64,000 bases of DNA from CALKKN01 sp050118555 (GTDB lineage Bacteria > Pseudomonadota > Gammaproteobacteria > Xanthomonadales > SZUA-36), in NCBI GenBank assembly GCA_050118555.1, contig JASFKQ010000001.1, positions 11,789 through 75,788 of the forward strand, written 5' to 3'. Positions 25,117-34,600 of the stretch are shown one piece after another. Numbering within the stretch: position 1 is the first letter of the stretch; each line of letters begins with the position of its first letter. The notes beneath the pieces are model-generated. The model saw only the letters and a program-made list of their open reading frames with translations, did no database searches and had not been told where the DNA came from. A program made the translations under genes and the position numbers.

Positions 25117-25629
25117 ATGACGAGAATCCAAGGGTTTCCCCCGATCGAAGATGCTGGGGCGCGAACACTGATCCTGGGCAGCATGCCCAGCAGGGAGTCG
25201 CTGGCCAGGCACCGTTATTACGCGCATCCGCGCAACGCTTTCTGGCCCATACTGAGCTCACTGCTGCAGCTGCCGGAGGCAGGTTACGAGCAACAGGCCG
25301 AGCAGGTGGCACGCCGGGGAATCGCGATCTGGGACGTACTGAAAACCTGCGTTCGGAGCACCAGCCTCGACAGCGACATCGAGGAAGGCTCCGTGGAAGT
25401 CAACGACTTTCCGGGCTTCTACGCGTCGCACCCGGGCATCGAACGCATTTTCTTCAACGGCGCGAAAGCGGAATCACTCTACCTCCGACACGTGCTGCCG
25501 GCGCTGGAATCGCACCAGGCGCGCCTGCCCCACTGCAGGCTGCCGTCAACCAGCCCGGCGAACGCGGCCATGTCCATGCAGCAGAAACGGGAAGCGTGGC
25601 GGGTTATTCTTGGAGAAGAACGGCAATGA
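25117..25629 (+). CDS. Hypoxanthine/deoxyinosine DNA glycosylase (UDG superfamily, family 6-like)
   Basis: A 170-residue DNA repair enzyme that removes deaminated adenine (hypoxanthine) from DNA. The UDG-fold motifs are LILGSMPSRESL near the N terminus, HPRNAFWPIL (the Asn typical of the HDG group) and LPSTSPANAAMS near the C terminus. Length matches the family. It begins 18 bp after the pyrB remnant, in the position where pyrC-type genes sit in Pseudomonas, so it may be a later arrival. Lesion specificity is taken from the family. Confidence 0.9.
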   Translation: MTRIQGFPPIEDAGARTLILGSMPSRESLARHRYYAHPRNAFWPILSSLLQLPEAGYEQQAEQVARRGIAIWDVLKTCVRSTSLDSDIEEGSVEVNDFPGFYASHPGIERIFFNGAKAESLYLRHVLPALESHQARLPHCRLPSTSPANAAMSMQQKREAWRVILGEERQ

Positions 25630-25657
25630 TTCACTGGTGTACTGATCGGGAGGCCAA

Positions 25658-26077
25658 ATGATCCGACCCCGGATGATCGACCATATCGTGCTGCGGACGG
25701 AAAACATCGCGGCAATGATCCGCTTTTACACGAAGGTGCTCGGCTGTACGGTCGAGCGCGAGACGCGGCCGGAAACCGGCCTCACCCAGTTGCGCGCCGG
25801 CGATTCGCTCATCGACCTCGTCACTACGGACAGCGAGCTCGGCCGCGCCGGCGGGGGTCCGCCTTCGGCAACCGGGAACAACCTGGACCACTTCTGCCTG
25901 CAGATCGAGAAAGTCGATGAAAACGAACTCCGCCGCTGGCTGAACCGGCACGGGATCGACGCGGACGGTTTCGAAACCCGTTACGGGGCGCAGGGCTTCG
26001 GCCACTCGCTCTACATCCAGGACCCCGACGGCAACACCGTCGAACTGCGCCCCGAAACTGTGCTTCCCGACCCCTGA
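25658..26077 (+). CDS. VOC superfamily protein
   Basis: A 139-residue glyoxalase-fold protein. It opens MIDHIVLRTENIAAMIRFYT and ends LYIQDPDGNTVELRPE. Candidate metal ligands are H9 in DHIVL, H77 in LDHFCLQIE, and the C-terminal Glu in NTVELR, so it is likely a metal-dependent enzyme of unknown substrate. GGGAGG precedes the ATG. It is the last gene of the yqgE-ruvX-pyrB'-glycosylase row. Confidence 0.88.
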   Translation: MIRPRMIDHIVLRTENIAAMIRFYTKVLGCTVERETRPETGLTQLRAGDSLIDLVTTDSELGRAGGGPPSATGNNLDHFCLQIEKVDENELRRWLNRHGIDADGFETRYGAQGFGHSLYIQDPDGNTVELRPETVLPDP

Positions 26078-26353
26078 ACAATCTGCCCCAACACAATTTA
26101 CCGCCTGAACTTTCCGCGGAACACGCAGAAGGCGCTGAATAGTATTGATGGATCGGGCTCCGGTTCAACTCATTGGACGACCTGCCGATGCGAGGACTCT
26201 TCCGGGCCCGCCGCAATGAAGTGCGAATCGCCAAGAATATTGAATCGAACGGTCCAGGTTACGGATTCCACGGAACCGTTCATGTGACTTTCCGCGTACT
26301 CAGCGTGCTCGGCGGAAATCTTTTCGGACCACTATATGCGAACGGAGCGCCCC
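26078..26353. other. Intergenic region without recognisable gene
   Basis: This 276-bp gap lies between the convergent VOC and TonB-like genes. It contains an imperfect dyad (GAACGGT near 26248 with ACCGTTC near 26273). An open frame from 26173 to beyond the gap has no family resemblance and runs antisense into tonB. No T-rich terminator was seen. I see nothing else that can be supported. Confidence 0.5.
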
Positions 26354-27226
26354 CTACTCGACGCCGAAGGCGGACTCGAAGCGCCAGGTCCGGGTGATGT
26401 GGAGCACGTCCACACGGTCGGCGATGTTCTCGGGCAGCGGCGCGTAGGGCGCGGCCAGCCGCACGATCTCGATCGCGGCCCGATCGATCTCGGGCACACC
26501 GGAACTGCGCATCAGGTCGATGCTTTCCACCGAACCGTTCCGCGCAATGCCCACCGTGAGCACCAGGTCGCCATGAAGCTTCTTGCTCCGCAGGTCAGTC
26601 GGATAATTCATGTTGCCAACGCGCTCCACCTTGGAGACCCATGCGCTCATGTAACTGGCGAATTCGTACTTACGGGTATTGGCTGAGATGAACTCCCGCC
26701 GCGGGATTTTCGATTTCCAGCGTCTTGACGGACTGACTTCCGGTTGCAGAGCAGCCATGTTCATGCTCTGCTGCATCAGGCTGGTCGCGTCCGGGCGCGG
26801 CGCCTCCGGTTCCTCGACTGCCGTCTTCGAAGGCGCGAAATCGTCCTCGACATCCACAGTGACCACCTTGCGCTGCTCGGCCGTTTGCGGCGGGGTCTGT
26901 GCCTGGCTTTCAACCGGGTCCTGCCCCCTGGCCGGCGTGGGCAGCGTGCCGCTCACGGGTTCCGCGGGCCGCGACTTCTCGACTGTGTCGCCGCCCCCTT
27001 TCTGGTCGGCCTGCGCCAGGTAGTCCGGGTGCTCCGGCTCTTCGTCGGAACGCCACTGCACCAGCACGACGTCCAGCGTGTCCGCCAGGCGGGGAATAGG
27101 TTTGAGCTTGACGCCGAAGGTGATGCCGAACAGGACGGCGGCGTGTATGGAGAGCGCCAGCGCCAGGCAGACCATGAACGGGTCCCTGGCCCAGCGCCGC
27201 TCGGTGTCGTTCGCTCGCGAAACCAC
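26354..27226 (-). CDS. tonB: TonB-family energy transducer
   Basis: Links the inner-membrane proton motive force to outer-membrane receptors or a related envelope function. The protein has 290 residues from GTG 27226. A single N-terminal anchor (FMVCLALALSIHAAVLFGI) is followed by a Pro/Glu-rich spacer (about residues 60-150) and a C-terminal TonB domain with YPTDLRSKKLHGDLVLTVGI and VEIVRLAAPYAPLPE. No exbB/exbD is adjacent. It follows gshB by 4 bp, the same gshB-tonB pairing as in Pseudomonas, where this TonB paralogue (TonB3) is linked to twitching motility rather than iron uptake. Confidence 0.9.
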   Translation of the reverse strand: MVSRANDTERRWARDPFMVCLALALSIHAAVLFGITFGVKLKPIPRLADTLDVVLVQWRSDEEPEHPDYLAQADQKGGGDTVEKSRPAEPVSGTLPTPARGQDPVESQAQTPPQTAEQRKVVTVDVEDDFAPSKTAVEEPEAPRPDATSLMQQSMNMAALQPEVSPSRRWKSKIPRREFISANTRKYEFASYMSAWVSKVERVGNMNYPTDLRSKKLHGDLVLTVGIARNGSVESIDLMRSSGVPEIDRAAIEIVRLAAPYAPLPENIADRVDVLHITRTWRFESAFGVE

Positions 27227-27230
27227 GAAC

Positions 27231-28217
27231 CTACTCCGCCCCGCCGGCCCTGGTGGCCTCCAGCGCGTCGAACAGCGAACCTGCGATGTTCAGGCCGAAC
27301 TGTGCATCGAGTTCGCGAATGCAGGTCGGGCTGGTGACATTGACCTCGGTGAGCCAGTCGCCGATCACATCGAGCCCGGCGAAGACGATACCGCGGCGCT
27401 TCAGTTCCGGAGCGACCTGGCTGACGATCCACCGGTCCCGGTCGCTGAGCGGGACACCCTTGCCGGTTCCACCCTTGGCGAGGTTGCCGCGGAAATCCCC
27501 CGCACCCGGGATGCGCGCCAGAGCATAGGGTACGGCCTCTCCGTTGACGACCAGCACCCGCTTGTCCCCCTCACTGATTTCGGGAATGTAGCGCTGCACC
27601 ATGATCAGGTCCCGGTCCTTGCGTGTAATCGTCTCGAGGATCACGTTCAGGTTCGGGTCATCTGGCCGAACCTGGAAGATCGACTCGCCACCCATGCCGT
27701 CGAGCCGTTTAACCACGGACAGGCCGTGCTCTCCGACGAAAGCCTTGATCCCTTCCGAACTCCGGGTGATCAGCGCCGGCACACAGCATTGGGGAAAATG
27801 GGTAATGAAACATTTCTCATTGGCGTCGCGCAGGGCCTGTGGGCGGTTGACCACCGTCACCCCGGATTGTTCCGCCAGATCGAGGATGTACGTGGTGTAG
27901 ACATAATCCATGTCAAACGGCGGGTCCTTGCGCATCAACAGGAAGTCCAGCCCGGACAGTTCGCTCTGTTCAGCCTGGCCCAGGGTGAACCAGTCGTCAT
28001 CCTGGTCGCGCACGACCAGCGACGCCATGCGGCCCCGGGCGATACCGTCCCGGACCGAGAGGTCACGAGGTTCCATGTACCGGATTTCGTGGCCGCGACG
28101 CTGCGCCTCCAACAACATGGCGAAGGTCGAGTCCTTGTACCGCTTGATCCCGCAGATCGGGTCCATGACGACACCGGTCACGAACGGACCGGCGGTTGTG
28201 TCGCGTGCCTCGGTCAT
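27231..28217 (-). CDS. gshB: Glutathione synthetase
   Basis: Joins gamma-glutamylcysteine and glycine with ATP to form glutathione. It has 328 residues (family about 316) from ATG 28217, with AAGG upstream. ATP-grasp features are DPPFDMDYVYTTYIL in the central region, VKRLDGMGGESIF, ISEGDKRVLVVNGE and the metal-ligand segment LTEVNVTSPTCIRE. It is divergent from pilG across 264 bp and co-directional with the TonB-like gene. Confidence 0.97.
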   Translation of the reverse strand: MTEARDTTAGPFVTGVVMDPICGIKRYKDSTFAMLLEAQRRGHEIRYMEPRDLSVRDGIARGRMASLVVRDQDDDWFTLGQAEQSELSGLDFLLMRKDPPFDMDYVYTTYILDLAEQSGVTVVNRPQALRDANEKCFITHFPQCCVPALITRSSEGIKAFVGEHGLSVVKRLDGMGGESIFQVRPDDPNLNVILETITRKDRDLIMVQRYIPEISEGDKRVLVVNGEAVPYALARIPGAGDFRGNLAKGGTGKGVPLSDRDRWIVSQVAPELKRRGIVFAGLDVIGDWLTEVNVTSPTCIRELDAQFGLNIAGSLFDALEATRAGGAE

Positions 28218-28361
28218 TGCGCCTTCTTTCCCTGAATTCCTTGCCGACCTCACAATTATCGGCTTCTGCGCCACACGGTGCCAACATCAATACCATGAAT
28301 CATCGCACCGGTCGTTTGCAAACACCAGTCTTAGCTTTTTTTCATAAGCTGTTGTTACTGC

Positions 28362-28389
28362 TGGATTCTGCAATCAAAAGTGGTAGACT
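28362..28389 (+). promoter_or_regulatory. Putative promoter for the pilG-chpC operon
   Basis: TGGATT (28362-28367) and TAGACT (28384-28389) are spaced 16 bp apart in an AT-rich patch upstream of pilG. The leader then contains a strong GC hairpin, GGGCGCC (28433-28439) with GGCGCCC (28445-28451), about 30 bp before the pilG start. That hairpin lacks a T-tract and is more likely to affect translation or mRNA stability than termination. Confidence 0.4.
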
Positions 28390-28481
28390 AACAAGTCCGA
28401 GCCTCCTAGAATGGGCTGGAAAGTGTTCGGCCGGGCGCCAGGGGGGCGCCCGCATCAGGAAGTTTAACCAGGGACGGATTT

Positions 28482-28898
28482 ATGACTGAAGAACACACTC
28501 AAGGCACGGTCAACGGCAACGCCGAACCTGCCCATTTGCGCATCCTCGTCGTCGACGACAGTTCGACCATTAGGCGCTCCGCCGAATCCATGCTGACGAC
28601 CGAAGGCTACGACGTCGTCACCGCCGAGAATGGCTTCGAAGCGCTTTCCATGGTGGCCCGCCACAACCCGGACCTGATCTTTGTCGACATCATGATGCCG
28701 CGCCTGGACGGTTACCAGACATGCGCGATCATCAAGAACAATGCACAGTACCGGGCCACGCCGGTCGTCATGCTGACGAGCAAGGACGGCCTTTTCGACC
28801 AGGCGCGTGGGCGCGTCGTCGGTTCCGACCTGTACCTCACCAAGCCGTTTACGAAAGAGGAGCTGCTCGCCGCGGTCGCGCAACATGCCGCCGCCTGA
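28482..28898 (+). CDS. pilG: Twitching-motility response regulator PilG
   Basis: A single CheY-like receiver of 138 residues that receives phosphate from ChpA and controls pilus extension. The acidic pocket is D25/D26 (LVVDDSST), the phosphorylated Asp is D69 (FVDIMMPRLDG), and the switch residues are T99/S100 (MLTSKDG) and K121 (LTKPF). A 20-residue N-terminal tail precedes the receiver, as in Pseudomonas PilG. It is first in pilG-pilI-pilJ-chpA-chpC; no separate pilH follows. Confidence 0.95.
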   Translation: MTEEHTQGTVNGNAEPAHLRILVVDDSSTIRRSAESMLTTEGYDVVTAENGFEALSMVARHNPDLIFVDIMMPRLDGYQTCAIIKNNAQYRATPVVMLTSKDGLFDQARGRVVGSDLYLTKPFTKEELLAAVAQHAAA

Positions 28899-28951
28899 CG
28901 ATAGCTGAACATCCCAACCGGGGTCCACGAACAGGGAAAGTGAAGGGACGC

Positions 28952-29497
28952 ATGAAACTCAACGGCAAGAACGCTGCATTCGCCAAGCTGCTCGAATATG
29001 AGAAGCGCAGTGCGACTTTTGCGCCGGGCGGCGCGGGCGGCAGCGGCCCGACCCAGGAATGGAGCGGCGTCACCTTCAGCCTCGGCCAATCACGGCTGAC
29101 GTGCAACATCGACCGTATCGGCGAAATCTTTCCCTGTCCCCAGGCTACACCCGTGCCGGGTGCCAAGCCCTGGATCATCGGCCTGGCGAATGTCCGGGGC
29201 GAGTTGCTCACGATCGTCGACCTTTCCTGGTACCTCAACGGAGTTCGGTCACCGGTGACGGCGCGCAGCCGCTTACTCGGCACCACGCTCAACAAGGCGC
29301 CCATCGGCCTGTTGATCGACGAAGTGCACGGCCAGCGCCACTTCATGGACGGCGATGCCGAACCTTCGGATCTGCCCGACGACTCACCGCTGAGCGGCGT
29401 CGTCAGCAAGCAGTACACGTTTGGCGCCGAAACGTGGCACGAACTGGACCTCGACCAGTTGTTCAACACACCGGAGTTCCTCAATGGCGCGGCGTGA
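28952..29497 (+). CDS. pilI: CheW-like coupling protein PilI
   Basis: A 181-residue CheW-domain scaffold that connects the pilus chemoreceptor PilJ to the kinase ChpA. The CheW fold is seen in GVTFSLGQSRLTCNIDRIGE, ATPVPGAKPWIIGLANVRGE and the later GLLIDEVHGQRHF. A Gly/Ser-rich insert lies near residues 25-33. ATG 28952 has AAGGGACGC before it. The end overlaps the candidate pilJ start by 14 bp. Confidence 0.94.
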   Translation: MKLNGKNAAFAKLLEYEKRSATFAPGGAGGSGPTQEWSGVTFSLGQSRLTCNIDRIGEIFPCPQATPVPGAKPWIIGLANVRGELLTIVDLSWYLNGVRSPVTARSRLLGTTLNKAPIGLLIDEVHGQRHFMDGDAEPSDLPDDSPLSGVVSKQYTFGAETWHELDLDQLFNTPEFLNGAA

Positions 29498-31607
29498 GAA
29501 ATCGAGGATCGACAAGGGCCGCAAACGCCAGCGGGGATTCTTCCAGCGCGGCGAGAAGAGGCAGGAGACCATGACCACGACCCACACCAAGCCCTGGACG
29601 CAAAAATCCGGCCGCATTTACGCCATGGTGGGGTTCCTGGTCATTCTCCTCGCCTTCGTCGCCGTCACCTTCTTCCTGATCACCAAGGAGAGCCGCAACG
29701 AGCAGGAATGGATTCGCCTGGCCACCGATCTGCAGGTGCACTCGCAGCAACTGGCCAAATCATCCGCGGAGGCCGTCGAAGGCAACCGCGGTGCGTTCAT
29801 GCAACTTGGCGACTCCACCGGAATCATCTCCGACGCAATGGACGACCTCAACGACGGCGACCCCGTCCGGTCGCTGCCGCCGCTTCCCGGCGTGATGGAA
29901 CCGACGCTGGTCGAACTGGACAAGACGTGGAAGCGCATGAATACGAACGCGAGCAGCATCCTGGACCGGGAGTCGCTGGTGCTGGATCTGGCCGCGGCCA
30001 GCACGGCGTTCATCAAGGTGGTTCCGGAAATCCAGGAACTGACCGACAAGGCAATCCGCCAACTGACGCAGGACGGCGCGCCCACCCAACAGGTGTTCGT
30101 CGCCGGTCGTCAGTTGGTGTTGACCGATCGCATCCTCCGGCACCTCAAGGAGATGCTGAGGGGAGGTGCTGGCTCCGTGGCCGCCGCCGACAACTTCACC
30201 CGCGAGATCGATTATTTCGAACAGACCATGAACGCGCTGCTGCAGGGCAGCCAAAGCGTGGGGGTCACCCAGGTGAAATCCGGCGCCGCTCGAAGCGCGC
30301 TTTCCAGGGCTTCACAGGTTTACGAGGATGCCAGTCCGCAACTCGAAACCATTCTGAAATCCACCTCGGACATTCTGGCCGTGCGCGGCGCCGCGGACGA
30401 AATCTTCGTCGACAGCCTGAAGATGTTCACCCTGTCGCGCCAGATTTCCGACACCGTCCTGCATCGCTCCGACAATAGGCTGTGGCCTTCGCTCTGGTCC
30501 GGTTCGCTGGCCCTCATCGTCATTCTGGTCTCCATCGCGCTGATGGTTCGTTCGTTCCTGGCGGCCGAGCGACGCCGGGCGATCGAGGCGGGCATGCAGA
30601 ACCAGAAGAACCAGCAGGCCATCATGCGACTGCTGGACGAAATGAGTTCGCTGGCAGACGGCGACCTGCGGGTACGGGCGACGGTGACCGACGACATGAC
30701 GGGCGCCATCGCCGATGCCGTCAATTTCGCGGTCGAACAGCTGCGAGAACTGGTGACGGGCATCAATATCACCGCGCAAACCGTGTCTGAATCGGCGCAG
30801 GAGACGATGGACACCACCGGCAAGCTGGCCCTGGCCTCGGGGCAGCAGGCCGAGCAGGTGCGTGAAGTCACCGATACCATCAACGAGATGTCCCGCTCAT
30901 TCGACGCCATGGCCACGCGCTCCCGCGAATCCAGCGAGGTCGCACAGCGGTCCGTGGCGATTGCCCACAATGGGTCGCAGATGGTGCAGCAGACCATCCG
31001 GGGTATGGATACGATCCGCGACCAGATCCAGGAAACGTCCAAGCGCATCAAGCGGCTGGGCGAATCCTCTCAGGAAATCGGCGACATCGTCGAACTGATC
31101 AACGGCATCGCGGAACAAACCAACATCCTCGCCCTCAACGCGGCGATCCAGTCTGCTTCCGCGGGCGGCGCCGGCCGCGGCTTCGCGGTGGTAGCCGACG
31201 AAGTGCAGCGCCTGGCCGAGCGCGCGACGAACGCGACCCGGCGCATCGAGTTGCTGGTGAAGAACATCCAGGCCGACACCTCGGAGGCGGTGATCTCGAT
31301 GGAGTCCACCACTTCGGAAGTCGTCGCGGGCGCCGAGAAGGCCGAGGACGCCGGCGAGGCGCTCAAGCGGATCGAATCCGTGTCCATGGACCTGTCCAAG
31401 CTGATCGAGGAGATTTCCCAGGAGGCGCAGGAGCAGTCCGGAACGGCCACGCATGTGGCGGAGCACATGCAGAGCATCCGTGACGTATCCATCCGCACGT
31501 CCGAGGGCAGCAAGCAGACCGCGCAATCCATGGGCCGGCTGGCCGACCTCGTGCAGAAACTCCGGGAATCGGTAGCGGACTTCAAGCTGCCGCAACCTGG
31601 CGACTGA
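29484..31607 (+). CDS. pilJ: Twitching-motility methyl-accepting chemoreceptor PilJ
   Basis: The membrane receptor of the pilus chemosensory system. From ATG 29484 (GGAG 7 nt upstream) it has 707 residues. ATG 29571 (678 residues, AGGAG 3 nt upstream) is close to the 682 of Pseudomonas and may be the real start. TM1 is near VGFLVILLAFVAVTFFLI, followed by a periplasmic domain with two PilJ-type helical modules, TM2 (LWSGSLALIVILVSIALM), HAMP, and the signalling tip EIGDIVELINGIAEQTNIL. There are no methylation-site or tail peptides that I can assign. Confidence 0.94.
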   Translation: MARREKSRIDKGRKRQRGFFQRGEKRQETMTTTHTKPWTQKSGRIYAMVGFLVILLAFVAVTFFLITKESRNEQEWIRLATDLQVHSQQLAKSSAEAVEGNRGAFMQLGDSTGIISDAMDDLNDGDPVRSLPPLPGVMEPTLVELDKTWKRMNTNASSILDRESLVLDLAAASTAFIKVVPEIQELTDKAIRQLTQDGAPTQQVFVAGRQLVLTDRILRHLKEMLRGGAGSVAAADNFTREIDYFEQTMNALLQGSQSVGVTQVKSGAARSALSRASQVYEDASPQLETILKSTSDILAVRGAADEIFVDSLKMFTLSRQISDTVLHRSDNRLWPSLWSGSLALIVILVSIALMVRSFLAAERRRAIEAGMQNQKNQQAIMRLLDEMSSLADGDLRVRATVTDDMTGAIADAVNFAVEQLRELVTGINITAQTVSESAQETMDTTGKLALASGQQAEQVREVTDTINEMSRSFDAMATRSRESSEVAQRSVAIAHNGSQMVQQTIRGMDTIRDQIQETSKRIKRLGESSQEIGDIVELINGIAEQTNILALNAAIQSASAGGAGRGFAVVADEVQRLAERATNATRRIELLVKNIQADTSEAVISMESTTSEVVAGAEKAEDAGEALKRIESVSMDLSKLIEEISQEAQEQSGTATHVAEHMQSIRDVSIRTSEGSKQTAQSMGRLADLVQKLRESVADFKLPQPGD

Positions 31608-31637
31608 GCGACCGGGCGGATCACGGAGGGATCTTGA

Positions 31638-34600
31638 ATGATGCTTGAAGGATCGAACACGAGTGCCGCGATCGGCTGGGTGCGGGAGGACCTGGACGAA
31701 TGCCTCGAGACCATTCGCGAGAACCTGGAAGCCTTCGCGGAAGATCCGGCACAGCGCGATCCGCTGGCCGCCGTACAGGAAGAGCTCGAGCGGCTGAACC
31801 TCATCTTCCTGACCATGGAGCAACGCGGCGCCAGCATCCTGACGGATGAAATGATCGCGGTCGGCGGCCACATGTTGCACAACGGCAAGGCCAACGTCGA
31901 AGAATCGCTCAACGCGCTCACCGACGCGATTATCGTTTTGCCCTCGTACCTCGACCGCCTGCAGGCCGGGCACGAAGACCTGCCCATACTGTTGTTGCCG
32001 ACCCTGAATGAACTCCGGGCCACCTACGACGAATCCCTGCTCTCCGAAGGCACGCTGTTCGCCCCGGACCTGGACGTCATCATTCCCGAGCTGAGCGGCA
32101 GTGAGGCCGACGCGATCGCCGCCAGCGATTTCCCCGCTTTCGCCCGCCGCGTGCGCAGCCTGTACCAGGGCGCCTTGCTCGGTTGGCTCAAGGAACAATC
32201 CAAGGACTCGCTGCTCAACCCGATGCAGCAGGTGTGCCGCAAACTCTACATACGACTGGGCCGTAACGAACTCCGGCGCCTCTGGTGGATCGCAGAGCAG
32301 GTCATGCAGGGATTAATCGATGACTCGATCGACAACGACCTGGCGCTTCGCCGCCTGTTCGCCCGGCTGGACCTGACGCTCAAGGCCATGACCGAAGGCG
32401 GAGAGAAGGGACCGGCCAGCGACACGATCACGGCGCTGTCCCGCGCGCTGCTGTTTTACGCCGCCCAGGCACGGCCCGGCAGCAAGGCCACCGACACCCT
32501 GAGGAAGCACTTCAAGCTCGAGGAGCTGATCCCCGACCGCGACGCACTGATGCGCGCCAGGGGAGCGGTGACGGGCCGCGACGCCGGCCTGTTCCAGTCA
32601 ATCGGGGATGCCGTGCGCGAAGAGCTCAGCCAGGTCAAGGACACCCTCGACATGGAGCTGCGCACCGGCCGGATCGATGCCGAACAGCGAGCGGAGAGCA
32701 GAAAATCGCTCCAGCAGCTCGCCGACACGCTGCGCATGCTGGAGCTGCCCGTCCCGGCGCACGCCGTGGAGGAGTTGCTGCCGGCGCTGGAAGAGACCAA
32801 GGGCGCCACCAATATGGACCTGGACTCGCCGCTGCTGGCGCTGGCCCAGAAACTGATCGAAGTCGAGTCGATCCTGAACACCCACATCCAGCTGTTGGGC
32901 GAACCGGTCGAGGAGCAGGCCGCCACCGACGGGCTCTCGCTGCCGCCGCACGAACAGCGGCAAATCCTCGGCCGTCTGCTGGACGAATGCGTTTCGACGC
33001 TGCGGGAAGTCCAGGACGCGATCCGCGAGCGGCTCGACGGCAATGCCGAAGCGGACTTCAACACGGGCCTGGCCCAGATCGCGGGCGCACTGGGCGTGGC
33101 TTCGCAGGGTGAAGTCGCGGCGCTGACCGGAAAGCTCGGCCGGGCGCTCAACGCGGCCCTGGCTCAGCCCGGGGACGTCCCCAACCTGGAAGCCCTGACC
33201 GACGCAGTCGCCGCGCTGGAGCTCTACCTCGCCGGATGCCGCGACGAACAGGCCAACAGCGTGCGTTTCCTCGAAGTCATGCACGGCCGGCTCGAAGGCT
33301 TGCCGGAAGCAGACGCCGATGGTGGGGAAGTGCCCGAGACCAGCATCACGCTGCCAAGCCGGAGCCGCGAAGCGCCCGCACCTGCAGAGGCGCGCGAGCC
33401 AGCGCCTTCGGCAACAGGTATCGACCCGGCCATGCTGGGGATCTTCCTCGAAGAGTTCGACTCGGTCCGCAGCAGCCTCGAGAGCCAGCTCAAGCAATGG
33501 CTGGAGGAACCGGCCAACCAGAAGGCGCTTGGCGAGGTGCGGCGCGCGTTCCACACGCTCAAGGGCAGCGGCCGCATGGTCGGCGCCGCGGAAATCGGCG
33601 AATTCGCCTGGCGCGTCGAGGACCTGCTCAACGCACTCATCGAGAAGCGCATCGAATTCTCCCCGGCCCTGGGCGACACAATCGTTCTGGCAACCGCTGC
33701 GCTCGATCCTCTTCGTGCGTGCCTGGTGAATGAACCAGCCACGCTAGAACCCGACGCCATACAGTCGCTGGCGGCGCACATACAGAAGATCGGCGCCGGC
33801 AAGCGCGCCGATGTCGAGGAGCTGAGGAACAGCCTGCCTGACGCCTTCCTCGCGGCACTTGCGGCGGAACCGGAAAAGGCAGCCGACGCCAGAGCCGAAG
33901 CCGAGCCCGTGGCGGCCGCCGCCGAGGACGAGGATACGGACCTCGAACCCGAGCGGCTGGAAAGACTGCTGAGCGGCGAGGAAGTGGACCCGACGCTGCG
34001 CCAGCTGATGATCGGCGAAATCCAGAGCTATCTCGGCGAGTTCGAATCCTTCGCCGATGGTCTCGCCTCGGGCCAAGACCAGGCAGTGAGCCCGAACCTG
34101 GTGCGCGCTGCGCACACTCTGGCCGGAACGCTGTCGATGGCGCCCCTGGGCCAGGAGGGAGACGTTGCACGCGCCCTGGAAGACTACCTGGACAACCGGC
34201 TGAAGACCGACCGCCCGGTCGCGGCTGCATCCTCTCTTCCCGTGCAGACCGCCCTGCACCGTTTCCACCAGCGCCTGTTCGTGCTGGAGGAAGGGGCTGC
34301 GGAGACCTATCCGCTGGAAGACGAGCGTCTGCTGGCCAACCTCGCCGGCCTGGCCGAACTCGAGGATTCGGCCACGGATTCCCGGACGGAACCCACCGCT
34401 CAGGAAGAGCGCGCGGAGACGGAAGAGCGTCCCGCCACGGAGGCGAAGGCTCCGGCTTCGGAACCGGCGGCGCCGGAAGAAACGTCCGCGGCCCCGGAAG
34501 AACAGCCGGAGACGGAAGAACCCGCCGTCGCGGAGTCGGAAGCGGCGGCCCCGGAACCCGATGGGCGGCATATCTCGATCGAAGAGGGAAGCATCATCGC

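Noticed and set aside
26173..26397. 74-codon open frame in the gap between the VOC and tonB genes
   Set aside because: No family resemblance, weak ribosome site, and it runs antisense into tonB.
28433..28451. GC-rich hairpin before pilG as a terminator
   Set aside because: No T-tract follows and it lies in the leader of an expressed operon.
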